From: an uncultured Ruminiclostridium sp.
GTDB taxonomy: Bacteria; Bacillota; Clostridia; Oscillospirales; Ruminococcaceae
Reading direction: 5' to 3'
Length of the DNA: 64,000 nucleotides
NCBI GenBank assembly: GCA_947623915.1
Contig: CANQIB010000002.1
Span: 124,001-188,000, forward strand
Shown piece after piece: positions 24,602 to 33,339 of this stretch (its first letter is position 1; every line of letters starts with the position of its first letter). Below the pieces are notes generated by a model. The model was given only the letters and a program-made list of their open reading frames with translations. It searched no databases and was not told the DNA's origin. The translations under genes and the position numbers were made by a program.

Positions 24602-24630
24602 TTGAAAATGCACTTGTATTATGGTACAAT
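24602..24630 (+). promoter_or_regulatory. Promoter of the CE2-like esterase gene
   Basis: TTGAAA (24602-24607), 17-base spacer, TACAAT (24625-24630), 40 bases before ATG 24670. Only 30 bases separate it from the divergent promoter, so one regulator could govern both. Confidence 0.68.
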
Positions 24631-24669
24631 TATCATAAGACGAAACCGTCTGCCGAAAGGAGAACGAAC

Positions 24670-25716
24670 ATGAAAAACAAAAAATTCGTCGGAGCGTCCG
24701 ACAGCGCTTTTTCATACATGGGGAGAATAGATTTTTCCGAGCAGGACAGCCCGTTGTTTATTTACGCGGGCAGCATGGTAAGCGCGAAGTTTACCGGCAC
24801 TTCCTTGGGGATAATGCTGATACCGAGGCTCATTTATATGCAGTCGCAGGTCGGGGTGATACTTGACGGCGTTCAGTACTGCTTTAACATCGAGCACGCC
24901 GACGTGCCGGAGCATATATACATTCCCGTGGCTCAGGGGCTGGAGTCGGGAGAACATACCCTGACCGTGTTCAAGCGCACCGCGGGCTCGCATTGTTACT
25001 TTAACTTTTGCGGGGTAATGCTGGACGAGGACGCGCAGCTCCTGCCGGACAGGAAAAAATACGATATGGCGTTGGAGGTGTACGGCGACAGCGTTTCCGC
25101 CGGAGAAGTGGTGGAAGCGGTGAATTATACCGGACACTCCGACCCTGAACACCACTCTCAATATGACAACAGTTGGTTTTCCTATCCGCTGTCCTTGGCG
25201 CGAAAGCTGAACGCGAGAGTACATAATATCGCGCAGGGAGGCATAGCGCTTTTCGACGGGACGGGATATTTTAACGGCCCGCAATATATCGGCATGGAAT
25301 CGGTGTACGACAAGCTGTCCTACGCGCCGCCGTTTGAGCCGTCGGCTTGGGATTTTTCACGCTATACGCCGGATATTGTGATAATTGCGATAGGGCAGAA
25401 CGACGCGAATCCCGACCCTGACTGCCTGAGCGCTCCCGATTACCGCAAGCGCTGGAAAGAGGGGTATAAAAAGATACTGCTGGACCTTAAAGCAAAGTAC
25501 GGGGAAAAAACTCGCTTTATACTTATAACCACCGTGCTCATGCACGACCCCGTCTGGGACGAGGCATTGGACGAGATATGCGCCGAGCTGTCGGATAAAA
25601 ACGTACTGCGGTTCAGATTTACCAGAAACGGCGCGGCTACCCCCGGACATCCCCGCATACCCGAACAGGAGGAAATGGCGTGCGAGCTGGCGGAGTTTAT
25701 CCGTAAGATAATGTAA
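24670..25716 (+). CDS. CE2-family acetyl esterase, cytoplasmic
   Basis: A 348-residue protein, start ATG 24670 behind AAAGGAGA. An N-terminal jelly-roll (about 10-125: GRIDFSEQD, YAGSMVSAKFTGTSLGI, GEHTLTVFKRT) precedes an SGNH domain with EVYGDSVSAGE (Ser nucleophile), NIAQGGIALFDG, IAIGQNDANPD and GHPRIPEQEEMA (His). This is the layout of family CE2 acetylxylan/mannan esterases. It has no signal peptide, so it probably deacetylates imported oligosaccharides, complementing the divergent secreted esterase. Confidence 0.85.
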   Translation: MKNKKFVGASDSAFSYMGRIDFSEQDSPLFIYAGSMVSAKFTGTSLGIMLIPRLIYMQSQVGVILDGVQYCFNIEHADVPEHIYIPVAQGLESGEHTLTVFKRTAGSHCYFNFCGVMLDEDAQLLPDRKKYDMALEVYGDSVSAGEVVEAVNYTGHSDPEHHSQYDNSWFSYPLSLARKLNARVHNIAQGGIALFDGTGYFNGPQYIGMESVYDKLSYAPPFEPSAWDFSRYTPDIVIIAIGQNDANPDPDCLSAPDYRKRWKEGYKKILLDLKAKYGEKTRFILITTVLMHDPVWDEALDEICAELSDKNVLRFRFTRNGAATPGHPRIPEQEEMACELAEFIRKIM

Positions 25717-25837
25717 AATTTTACGGAAAAAGGTTTATTTCTGCCTTTTTATTAAAGAATTTCAAGGAAAATTTCGTTATACTGCACAAATTTAATTAAA
25801 AAAATACGGCGATATTGATAAAATCAGCACAAAACTA

Positions 25838-25866
25838 TTGAAAACTTTTGGCAATAGTGTTATACT
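25838..25866 (+). promoter_or_regulatory. Promoter of glgBCD
   Basis: TTGAAA (25838-25843), 17-base spacer, TATACT (25861-25866). It lies in a 209-base AT-rich gap after the esterase gene; I see no other element there. Confidence 0.7.
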
Positions 25867-25925
25867 TATAGTGCAATAACACATCAACTTTAACATCGCA
25901 AAATTTGCAAAAGGAGATATGAAAA

Positions 25926-27956
25926 ATGGCTATTACCGTTCCTAAGGGGCTGGACGTCCCTTTTTATCTGTTTCACCAGGGGAATAATTACGAGGCATAT
26001 AAGACTTTTGGCGCGCATTTTATAGGAATGAACGGCAAAAGCGGAGTCATTTTCAGAGTATGGGCGCCCAAGGCAAAGAGCGTCAGCGTCGTCGGAGATT
26101 TCAATAATTGGGACAGAACGGCAAACCGCATGAACAAGATAAACGACGGCGGTATCTGGGAGCTGTTCGTGCCGGATATAGTAAAATTTGACTCCTACAA
26201 GTACAGCATAGAAACGGCATATGGACAGATAAAGCTGAAAGCCGATCCTTACGGTACACATATGGAAACGCGTCCGAACACCGCGTCGAAGGTGTTCGAC
26301 ATTTCCGGCTACAAGTGGAAGGACAAGGAGTGGCAAAAGCAAAAGGAAAGCGTCGACGTTTACCGTTCACCGATGAACATATACGAGATGCACCTTAATT
26401 CGTGGTTCAAAAAAGAGGACGAGGACGAGTTGTTCTCCTATATGCAGCTTGCCGAAAAGCTGGTGCCGTATGTAAAGAAAATGGGCTTTACCCATATTGA
26501 GATGATGCCGGTGGCGGAGTATCCGTTCGACGGGAGCTGGGGTTATCAGCAGATAGGTTATTATGCGCCCACATCGAGATTCGGCACGCCGCACGACTTT
26601 ATGGAATTCGTCGATTACTGCCATACTCATGGGATAGGGGTAATTCTGGACTGGGTACCCGCGCACTTCCCCAAGGACGCCGCCGGACTGTACGAGTTTG
26701 ACGGAGATTACTGCTATGAATATTCCGACCCGAACAAGCGCGAACATTACAACTGGGGCACGCGCGTATTCGACTGGGGAAAGCCGGAGGTACAGTCTTT
26801 CCTTATTTCCAACGCCAACTACTGGATAACCGAGTACCACATAGACGGCCTGCGCGTGGACGCGGTGGCGTCGATGCTGTATCTTGATTATGACAGGCAG
26901 GGCGGAGCGTGGACGCCGAACGTTCACGGAGGGAACGAGAACCTTGAGGCGGTAGCGTTCCTGCAAAAGCTGAACGCCGCGCTGTTCACCAAGCATAAGG
27001 GATTGCTGATGATAGCGGAGGAGTCCACCGCATGGCCGATGGTCACCAAGCCTACCGATATAGGCGGGTTGGGCTTTAACTTCAAGTGGAACATGGGCTG
27101 GATGAACGATATGCTGTCATATATGTCCATGAATCCCGAATACCGTCAGTACAACCATGACAAGCTGACCTTCTCGTTCTACTATGCGTTTTCCGAAAAC
27201 TTTATACTTCCCATCTCGCACGATGAGGTCGTATACGGAAAATGCTCCATGCTGGACAAGATGAGCGGACCGAGGGAAAAGCGCTTTGATTCGCTTAGGA
27301 CTTTCCTCGCTTACATGACCGCGCACCCCGGCAAAAAGCTGACCTTTATGGGACAGGAGTTCGCGCAGTTCAGAGAGTGGAATTACAAGACGGGATTGGA
27401 TTGGGATATCCTCGAATTTGAGGAGCATAAACGGTATCAGGACTTTGTAAAGGACATAAACCGTTTCTACCTCGAAAACAGTCCGCTTTGGGAGATAGAC
27501 TATGACTGGAGCGGCTTCAGCTGGATCTCCAACGACGACTACCGCAACAGCATAATCGTGTTCCGCAGGATAAATTCCAAGGGAGAAGAGCTGATAGCGG
27601 TATGCAATTTCCTGCCGCAGGAGCAGGAGGTGTACAGCTTCGGAGTGCCGTATTACGCCGATTATCGGGTAGTATTCAGCACCGACAGCAAGAAATACGG
27701 CGGCAGCGGAAAAACTACCGGCAGCTACACCGCGAAATGCGAGCCGATGCACGGACTGGAGTATTCCGTCACCATGAGGATACCGGCAATGTCCGCTATG
27801 TTCCTTAAACCCGAAAACAAGCGTTCTCCCGAAGACGACGCCGAGAAGAAAAAGGCGGCTCCCAAGGCAAAGAGCGTTGCCCGCGGGACGAAGACCGCCG
27901 CATCAAAGGCGGATAAGCCCGCCGCAAAAGCAAAAGGCACAAAGACCGATAAGTGA
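25926..27956 (+). CDS. glgB: 1,4-alpha-glucan branching enzyme
   Basis: A 676-residue GH13 enzyme that makes alpha-1,6 branches in glycogen. CBM48-like N-terminal domain (FRVWAPKAKSVSVVGDFNNW, about 40-130) and catalytic barrel with VILDWVPAHFP, GLRVDAVASMLYLDY (nucleophile Asp), IAEESTAWP (acid/base Glu) and ISHDEVVYGK. About 45 C-terminal residues form a Lys/Ala/Thr-rich, low-complexity tail (KKKAAPKAKSVARG and on) not needed for the fold. AAAGGAG precedes ATG 25926. First gene of glgBCD. Confidence 0.95.
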   Translation: MAITVPKGLDVPFYLFHQGNNYEAYKTFGAHFIGMNGKSGVIFRVWAPKAKSVSVVGDFNNWDRTANRMNKINDGGIWELFVPDIVKFDSYKYSIETAYGQIKLKADPYGTHMETRPNTASKVFDISGYKWKDKEWQKQKESVDVYRSPMNIYEMHLNSWFKKEDEDELFSYMQLAEKLVPYVKKMGFTHIEMMPVAEYPFDGSWGYQQIGYYAPTSRFGTPHDFMEFVDYCHTHGIGVILDWVPAHFPKDAAGLYEFDGDYCYEYSDPNKREHYNWGTRVFDWGKPEVQSFLISNANYWITEYHIDGLRVDAVASMLYLDYDRQGGAWTPNVHGGNENLEAVAFLQKLNAALFTKHKGLLMIAEESTAWPMVTKPTDIGGLGFNFKWNMGWMNDMLSYMSMNPEYRQYNHDKLTFSFYYAFSENFILPISHDEVVYGKCSMLDKMSGPREKRFDSLRTFLAYMTAHPGKKLTFMGQEFAQFREWNYKTGLDWDILEFEEHKRYQDFVKDINRFYLENSPLWEIDYDWSGFSWISNDDYRNSIIVFRRINSKGEELIAVCNFLPQEQEVYSFGVPYYADYRVVFSTDSKKYGGSGKTTGSYTAKCEPMHGLEYSVTMRIPAMSAMFLKPENKRSPEDDAEKKKAAPKAKSVARGTKTAASKADKPAAKAKGTKTDK

Positions 27957-27995
27957 CTCACTTAAAGGCTTACAAATAAAATTACGGAGGAAAAT

Positions 27996-29201
27996 ATGAA
28001 ACACGTTAAAAAAGAATGTGTGGCTATGCTGCTCGCGGGCGGTCAAGGCAGCAGGCTGTATGCCCTTACAAAGGATATGGCAAAGCCCGCCGTTCCTTAC
28101 GGAGGCAAGTACAGGATAATAGACTTCCCGCTGTCTAACTGCGTCAATTCGGGTATCGACACCGTGGGCGTGCTTACGCAGTATCAGCCGTTGGTGCTGA
28201 ACGAGTACATAGGCAACGGACATCCGTGGGGTCTGGACAGAGTACACGGCGGTGTACACGTCCTGCCGCCTTATGAGTCCTCGTCGGGAAAATCATGGTA
28301 CGAGGGTACCGCGAACGCCATTTACCAGAATATCAGCTTTGTTGACAGATACAATCCGGAATATGTAGCAATACTCTCCGGCGACCATATCTATAAGATG
28401 GATTACGGCGCAATGCTGGATTTCCACAAATCCCACAACGCGGACGCTACCATTGCGGTGTTGGAAGTGCCGTGGGAGGAGGCTTCCCGCTTCGGCATAA
28501 TGAGCGCGGACGAGAATGATATCATCTATGAGTTTGCGGAAAAGCCCAAGGAGCCGAAATCTAACCTTGCGTCCATGGGTGTTTATATCTTCTCGTGGCA
28601 AAATCTTAAAAAGCACCTTATCGCCAACGAAAACGACACGAGCGCCAGCAAGGACTTCGGCAAGAACATAATCCCCGCAATGCTCGCGGAGGGCAACAAA
28701 CTGGTGGCTTATCATTTCGACGGCTACTGGAAGGACGTCGGAACTATCGACAGCCTTTGGGAAGCTAATATGGATCTGCTCGACCCCAATGTTCCGCTCG
28801 ACCTGAACGATAACAGCTGGCGTATATTCTCCAGAAACCCTGTCATGCCTCCCCACTATGCGGGCACTCAGAGCAAGATAGAAAACTCCATGATATGCGA
28901 GGGCTGCGACATCGAGGGATTTATAGATTTCTCCGTGCTGTTCTCCGGCGTTACGATAGAGCCGGGAGCGGTAGTGCGCTACAGTATCGTAATGCCCAAC
29001 ACCGTCATAAAGAAAGGCGCGGTCGTGGAATATGCGATAATAGGCGAGGATTGCGTTATCGGCGAGAACGCGCATATAGGCGAGCGCCCTGAGGTGATCG
29101 AGGATAAGGACACCTGGGGAGTCGCGGTAATAGGACATCAGGTGAACGTAAGCGACAATGCGGTGATCAAGCCCAAGGCTATGATCTCAGAGAATGTGTA
29201 A
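27996..29201 (+). CDS. glgC: Glucose-1-phosphate adenylyltransferase
   Basis: A 401-residue ADP-glucose pyrophosphorylase, the committed step of glycogen synthesis (Glc-1-P + ATP to ADP-Glc + PPi). Motifs are [28 protein letters not shown] (first 20: [20 protein letters not shown]), [21 protein letters not shown] and a left-handed beta-helix C-terminus with [18 protein letters not shown] precedes ATG 27996. The next gene encodes the GlgD partner; Firmicutes GlgC usually works as a GlgC/GlgD complex. Confidence 0.96.
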   Translation: MKHVKKECVAMLLAGGQGSRLYALTKDMAKPAVPYGGKYRIIDFPLSNCVNSGIDTVGVLTQYQPLVLNEYIGNGHPWGLDRVHGGVHVLPPYESSSGKSWYEGTANAIYQNISFVDRYNPEYVAILSGDHIYKMDYGAMLDFHKSHNADATIAVLEVPWEEASRFGIMSADENDIIYEFAEKPKEPKSNLASMGVYIFSWQNLKKHLIANENDTSASKDFGKNIIPAMLAEGNKLVAYHFDGYWKDVGTIDSLWEANMDLLDPNVPLDLNDNSWRIFSRNPVMPPHYAGTQSKIENSMICEGCDIEGFIDFSVLFSGVTIEPGAVVRYSIVMPNTVIKKGAVVEYAIIGEDCVIGENAHIGERPEVIEDKDTWGVAVIGHQVNVSDNAVIKPKAMISENV

Positions 29202-29219
29202 GCGGGGAGGATTATAAAA

Positions 29220-30341
29220 ATGGCTAATATGTCAAATGTTTTGGGACTGATATTCGCCAATATGCACGATATAACCGTGCCGGATCTTACCAAGATACGC
29301 GCACTTGCAAGCGTGCCTTTCGGCGCAAGATACAGAATGGTGGATTTCCCGCTTTCCAACATGGTAAATTCGGATATAGACAACATCGGTATCGTTACCA
29401 AGGATAATTATCTTTCGCTTATCGACCATGTCGGCGCGGGAGATGAGTGGGATCTTTCCCGCAAGACCGGCGGACTTCATCTGCTCCCGCCTTACGGCAA
29501 CAGCACGGGACTTTATCGCGGCAGACTTGAGGCGATGTCGCAGATAAAGCCGTTCATCACCGACAACAGCGCGGATTACATACTTCTGTCCGACGCCGAC
29601 GTCATAGCGAATATCGACTACCGTCCGATAATCGATTTCCACGAGAAGAACAAAGCGGATATCACGGTGGTATACGGCAGAGGCGTGTTTACCGCAGGTC
29701 AGAGCATGACCAAGACCATTCTTGCGGTGAACGAGAACAACGAGGTATACGACGTGCTGGTACGTCCCGAAATAAGCGGCGAGCATAACGTCAGCCTTAA
29801 TATGTTCGTTGTGGGCAAGGATTTCCTGCTCGACATCATCAGAGAGGCGCAGAGCCGCAATCTGTACAGCTTTGAGGTGGACGTTTTGCAGCACAGACTG
29901 CACGAGATGAAGGTCATGGGCTACAGGTTCGACGGCACGTTCTTCCAGATAGACAGCATAGACACTTACTTCAAGAGCAATATGAAGCTGGTCGATAAAA
30001 AGCTGCGCGACGAGATATTCAACAGCGATTCGCCCATATACACCAAGGTAAAGGACGAAGCGCCCGCGAAGTACGGTATAGATTCCGCGGTCACAAACTC
30101 CATAGTAGCGGACGGCTGCGTTATAGACGGTACGGTTGAAAACTGCGTTTTGTTCAGAGGCGTAAAGATAGGAAAAGGCGCAAAGGTAAGAAACTGCATA
30201 CTTATGCAGGATACCGTTGTAGGCGAGAAAGCGGAAATGAACTATGCGATAACCGATAAAAACGTCGTTATTTCCGATTACCGCTCGCTTTCGGGCACGG
30301 AGGCGTATCCCGTTTACGTCAATAAAGGCGCAAAGGTTTGA
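29220..30341 (+). CDS. glgD: GlgD, regulatory subunit of ADP-glucose pyrophosphorylase
   Basis: A 373-residue GlgC paralog. The nucleotidyl-transferase fold is kept (VPFGARYRMVDFPLSNMVNS, LLSDADVIANIDY) but the GGxGxRL catalytic loop of GlgC is missing: the N-terminus reads NVLGLIFANMHD. This is the GlgD type that activates GlgC in Firmicutes. The C-terminal beta-helix is present. It follows glgC by 18 bases. glgA (synthase) and glgP do not follow and must be elsewhere. Confidence 0.94.
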   Translation: MANMSNVLGLIFANMHDITVPDLTKIRALASVPFGARYRMVDFPLSNMVNSDIDNIGIVTKDNYLSLIDHVGAGDEWDLSRKTGGLHLLPPYGNSTGLYRGRLEAMSQIKPFITDNSADYILLSDADVIANIDYRPIIDFHEKNKADITVVYGRGVFTAGQSMTKTILAVNENNEVYDVLVRPEISGEHNVSLNMFVVGKDFLLDIIREAQSRNLYSFEVDVLQHRLHEMKVMGYRFDGTFFQIDSIDTYFKSNMKLVDKKLRDEIFNSDSPIYTKVKDEAPAKYGIDSAVTNSIVADGCVIDGTVENCVLFRGVKIGKGAKVRNCILMQDTVVGEKAEMNYAITDKNVVISDYRSLSGTEAYPVYVNKGAKV

Positions 30342-30374
30342 TATTTGAACGGCGTAAAAAATATTTCATGCGAT

Positions 30375-30438
30375 ACGGGCAGCCGAAAGGCTGCCCGTCA
30401 GCTTTCTAAGCCCCGTTCACAGATATACGGGCTTTTTC
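30375..30438 (+). terminator. Tandem terminators of the glg operon
   Basis: ACGGGCAGCC, loop GAAA, GGCTGCCCGT (about 30375-30398) and then AGCCC...GGGCT with TTTTTCTT (about 30409-30438). The rest of the 307-base gap up to 30648 holds a GC-rich run near 30480-30515 with CCGCCGC repeats and the promoter at 30540. Confidence 0.75.
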
Positions 30439-30539
30439 TTGTCTGCCGCAGAAATTCCCGAACACGCTTGCCAGGCGGATCCGCGCCCCGCCGCGGCAGC
30501 GGCGGCGGCTTTCGGGAACGACTGCGGCTTATTTTGCCG

Positions 30540-30568
30540 TTGACAAATTCCCGTAAATGAGTTATAAT
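30540..30568 (+). promoter_or_regulatory. Consensus promoter of the flippase-like gene
   Basis: TTGACA (30540-30545), 17-base spacer, TATAAT (30563-30568): a perfect sigma-A consensus, 80 bases before the ATG. Confidence 0.88.
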
Positions 30569-30648
30569 TAACATTAACGCTGATTTATCCGCCGTCTTAA
30601 AGGACGGACTAAATTTTGGGGTAAGGGAAATTTCCCGTTGGTCATAAG

Positions 30649-31782
30649 ATGGAAAAAAAGAATAAGAAGAAAAAGAAAAATTCCAACCGTCTTAATCTTA
30701 TAATCTGCGCGGTAGCTTTCGTTTTCATGATTTTTTATGTGTGTTTTGTGGACGGTTTTGACAATATAATAAGCAACATACAGCAGATAAATATCGGTTT
30801 TCTGCTGATAGCCGTCATGCTGATGGTGGTGTACTGGACCATGGAAGCGCTTCAGCTCCACGCGGTACTTCAAACGCTCGCGCCGGGGCAGAAATTCTAC
30901 AAGTCCATGATAGTGGCGATACTGGGGCAGTATTTTAACTGCATAACCCCATCCTCTACCGGCGGTCAGCCCATGCAGGCGTATTATTTCACAAAATTCG
31001 GCGTTCCCGTATCCAACGGCATTGCCGCGCTGCTGAGCCGTTTTATCGTGTACCAGTTCGTGCTGACGCTGTATTCGGCGTTTGTCCTGCTGATAAGATT
31101 TAACAGCTTTTCGGAGAGATTTGCGCCGCTGATGTTTTTGGTCATAGTCGGATTTATCATAAACACGGCGGTCATAGTCGTGCTTGTGATGGCCGCGTTC
31201 TTTACCGCGCCGCTGCGCGCCATAGCCGGTTCGCTTATAAGGCTGGGCGGAAAGCTGCATATACTCAAGACCGAGCAGGCGGTACAGGACACGCTTACCA
31301 AGGTAAATGAAACTATCGACCAGTTCCATGAAAATTTCAATTTCATAAAGAAAAAGCCGTGGCTTATCACCCGTATGATAATATACACCCTGATACAGCT
31401 CACCGCGTATTTTTCCATTTCTTATATCATTTATCTCGGATTCGGGCTGAGCGGCACGGATTATCTGACGATAATATCCTGTCAGGCGTTCGTGCTGATG
31501 ATATCCGGCTTTGTTCCGCTGCCCGGCGCGCTCGGCGCGGCGGAGGGCAGCTATACGGCGTTTTTCGGCGATATATTCAAAACCGCGGCGGGTAAGCCGC
31601 TGGTAGGTACTTCAACGTTCATTTGGAGGCTGCTGACTTTTTATCTGCCCATTATCACGGGACTGGTGCTTTCGCTTTTCCTGGGCAAGGTGATGAAGAT
31701 AGCAAGACCCGACGACTCCGACGACGGCGGGGAAACGGTGGAGATAACCGCCGAGGAAGCGGCGGGCGACCCTCTGGAATGA
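30649..31782 (+). CDS. LPG synthase-type flippase membrane protein (YbhN/UPF0104 family)
   Basis: A 377-residue polytopic membrane protein with a Lys-rich cytoplasmic N-terminus and about eight hydrophobic spans. NCITPSSTGGQPMQAYYF is the family motif of the lysylphosphatidylglycerol-synthase N-terminal (flippase) domain; SGFVPLPGALGAAEGSYTAF is the second conserved loop. The catalytic lysyl-transfer domain of MprF is absent, so it is a stand-alone lipid- or glycan-lipid-flippase-like protein. The C-terminus is acidic. Substrate unknown. It follows its own consensus promoter. Confidence 0.82.
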   Translation: MEKKNKKKKKNSNRLNLIICAVAFVFMIFYVCFVDGFDNIISNIQQINIGFLLIAVMLMVVYWTMEALQLHAVLQTLAPGQKFYKSMIVAILGQYFNCITPSSTGGQPMQAYYFTKFGVPVSNGIAALLSRFIVYQFVLTLYSAFVLLIRFNSFSERFAPLMFLVIVGFIINTAVIVVLVMAAFFTAPLRAIAGSLIRLGGKLHILKTEQAVQDTLTKVNETIDQFHENFNFIKKKPWLITRMIIYTLIQLTAYFSISYIIYLGFGLSGTDYLTIISCQAFVLMISGFVPLPGALGAAEGSYTAFFGDIFKTAAGKPLVGTSTFIWRLLTFYLPIITGLVLSLFLGKVMKIARPDDSDDGGETVEITAEEAAGDPLE

Positions 31783-31838
31783 TCCGCGTCGGCTAAAGCC
31801 GTCGAAACGGGAGTTTTGAAAAAATTTGTAAAAACCTA

Positions 31839-31867
31839 TTGACAATGGGATCTTTTCATGATATAAT
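31839..31867 (+). promoter_or_regulatory. Consensus promoter of infC-rpmI-rplT
   Basis: TTGACA (31839-31844), 17-base spacer, TATAAT (31862-31867). The RNA leader is about 170 bases. Confidence 0.9.
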
Positions 31868-31873
31868 AGTCTG

Positions 31874-32040
31874 GCAAAGTTGTAAAACAAAAGCAGAGAA
31901 GCACTCTCGCCCGCAAGCGTACAGCGAGCGCGGCAGGCATAATTTCCGATAGCGTATCGGAGTATTTTGCGTGGGAGTATTTTTATGCTTTCGCGCTTTT
32001 GTTTTTGCATAAATATGTTTGTTTTCAGAAAGGCGGTGCT
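31874..32040 (+). promoter_or_regulatory. Structured infC leader, candidate ribosomal-protein L20 autoregulatory element
   Basis: AAAACAAAAGC (31884-31894) is exactly complementary to GCTTTTGTTTT (31995-32005), a long-range 11-bp closure around about 100 bases. Inside, TCCGATA-GCG-TATCGGA (31945-31961) is a perfect hairpin. Firmicutes infC-rpmI-rplT operons are known to carry L20-binding leaders here. Conserved L20-site bases were not checked, so the family assignment is an inference. Confidence 0.55.
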
Positions 32041-32045
32041 TTACG

Positions 32046-32624
32046 ATCAGCACAAAGGAACAGCTCATCAACGAAGAAATAAACGAAAAAGAAGTTCGCG
32101 TGATAGGCAAAGATAACGAGCAGCTCGGTATCATGTCATCGGCTAAAGCGCTTGAGATGGCGGAAGAAGCGGATCTTGATCTTGTACTCATTGCTCCGCA
32201 GGGGAATCCGCCGGTCTGCCGTATAATGGATTACGGCAAATATCGCTTCGAGCAGTCCAAACGCGAGAAAGAAGCGAGGAAAAACCAAAAGCAGGCGGAG
32301 CTGAAGGAAATACAGATGTCGCTCAATATCGACACCAACGATTTCAACACAAAGCTGAATCATGCGATAAAATTCCTGAACAACGGAGATAAGGTCAGGA
32401 TAAAAATTCGTTTCAGACGTGTAAGAGAGCTTTCGCATATGAATTTATGCGAGGATCTGATGAGAAGATTTTTGGATGCTGTCGCCGAGTACGGCTCTGC
32501 CGACAAACCCGCCAAGCTGGAGGGCAAAAATTACATGACGGTCGTATCGCCCAAGGCGGCGCAGACCTCAAAGAAATCAAAGAAAAATGCTGACAATGCG
32601 CAGCAGCAAAACAAGGAGGACTAG
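32046..32624 (+). CDS. infC: Translation initiation factor IF-3, probable ATC start
   Basis: A 192-residue IF-3. N-domain INEEINEKEVRVI, linker GKYRFEQSKREKEARKNQK and C-domain with HAIKFLNNGDKVRIKIRFRR. The family N-terminus (M)STKEQLINEEI starts at ATC 32046; AAGGCGGTG lies at the right distance upstream and no ATG or GTG fits in frame. Rare AUU/AUC-type starts are a known feature of infC, letting IF-3 limit its own synthesis. An in-frame TTG at 32019 is possible but its extra residues are not family-like. Confidence 0.9.
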   Translation: MSTKEQLINEEINEKEVRVIGKDNEQLGIMSSAKALEMAEEADLDLVLIAPQGNPPVCRIMDYGKYRFEQSKREKEARKNQKQAELKEIQMSLNIDTNDFNTKLNHAIKFLNNGDKVRIKIRFRRVRELSHMNLCEDLMRRFLDAVAEYGSADKPAKLEGKNYMTVVSPKAAQTSKKSKKNADNAQQQNKED

Positions 32625-32627
32625 AAA

Positions 32628-32831
32628 ATGGCACAATACAAGATCAAAACTCACAGCGGTGCGAAAAAACGTTTCAATCTGTCCAAGAACGGTAAGGTAA
32701 AGTATCAAAAGACCAACCGCCGTCACAGACTGACCCAGAAAGCTACCAAGAGAAAACGCATAAACAGGGTAGCGGGATATTGCGACAAGACGAACGTTGC
32801 AGAGGTCAAAAAGCTGATCCCGTACAAATAA
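32628..32831 (+). CDS. rpmI: 50S ribosomal protein L35
   Basis: A 67-residue, very basic L35 with the family pattern [32 protein letters not shown] and ending KKLIPYK. It starts four bases after infC behind AAGGAGG. Part of the conserved infC-rpmI-rplT unit. Confidence 0.97.
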   Translation: MAQYKIKTHSGAKKRFNLSKNGKVKYQKTNRRHRLTQKATKRKRINRVAGYCDKTNVAEVKKLIPYK

Positions 32832-32882
32832 AAACCAACGCGGCTGTTTGACAGACGCAATAATTTAAGGAGGATAAAAAAG

Positions 32883-33236
32883 ATGGCTAGAATCAAAGGC
32901 GCACTCGCTACTCGTAAGAGAAGAAATAAAACATTAAAGCTGGCAAAGGGTTACTGGGGCGGCAAGAGCAAGCTGTTCAAATCGGCAAAGAACGCCGTTA
33001 TGAAATCCGGTCAGTATGCTTATATAAGCAGACGGTTAAAGAAAAGAGATTTCAGACGTTTGTGGATAACGAGAATATCCGCCGCCTGCAAGCTCAACGG
33101 CATGAATTATTCGACGTTTATAAACGGCCTTAAAAAAGCTGATATTGCGCTCAACAGAAAGATGCTTTCCGAGATAGCAATAAACGATCCCGCTGCTTTT
33201 ACCGCGCTTGTGGAAAAAGCAAAGGCTGCACTTTGA
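32883..33236 (+). CDS. rplT: 50S ribosomal protein L20
   Basis: A 117-residue L20. It begins [20 protein letters not shown] and contains [20 protein letters not shown] and the globular RNA-binding end [21 protein letters not shown]20 binds 23S rRNA early in assembly and represses its own operon through the leader in Firmicutes. AAGGAGG precedes the ATG. Last gene of the operon. Confidence 0.97.
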   Translation: MARIKGALATRKRRNKTLKLAKGYWGGKSKLFKSAKNAVMKSGQYAYISRRLKKRDFRRLWITRISAACKLNGMNYSTFINGLKKADIALNRKMLSEIAINDPAAFTALVEKAKAAL

Positions 33237-33246
33237 TATAAAAAAT

Positions 33247-33273
33247 ACTCCCGTACAAACGGGAGTGTTTTTA
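33247..33273 (+). terminator. Terminator of infC-rpmI-rplT
   Basis: ACTCCCGT, loop ACAA, ACGGGAGT, then GTTTTTA, ten bases past the rplT stop. Confidence 0.88.
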
Positions 33274-33339
33274 TTAGACAAAGGCATAAGCGCACGTTTT
33301 TCGCGGCAAGCCGCTGTTTAACGGCAAAGCGCCGTATGC

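Noticed and set aside
24397..24669. N-terminal extension of the CE2-like gene
   Set aside because: It would cross both promoters and the divergent gene's start; ATG 24670 has a ribosome site and the family N-terminus.
32019..32045. TTG start for infC
   Set aside because: The nine added residues are not family-like and the ribosome site AAGGCGGTG lies inside them; ATC 32046 fits.
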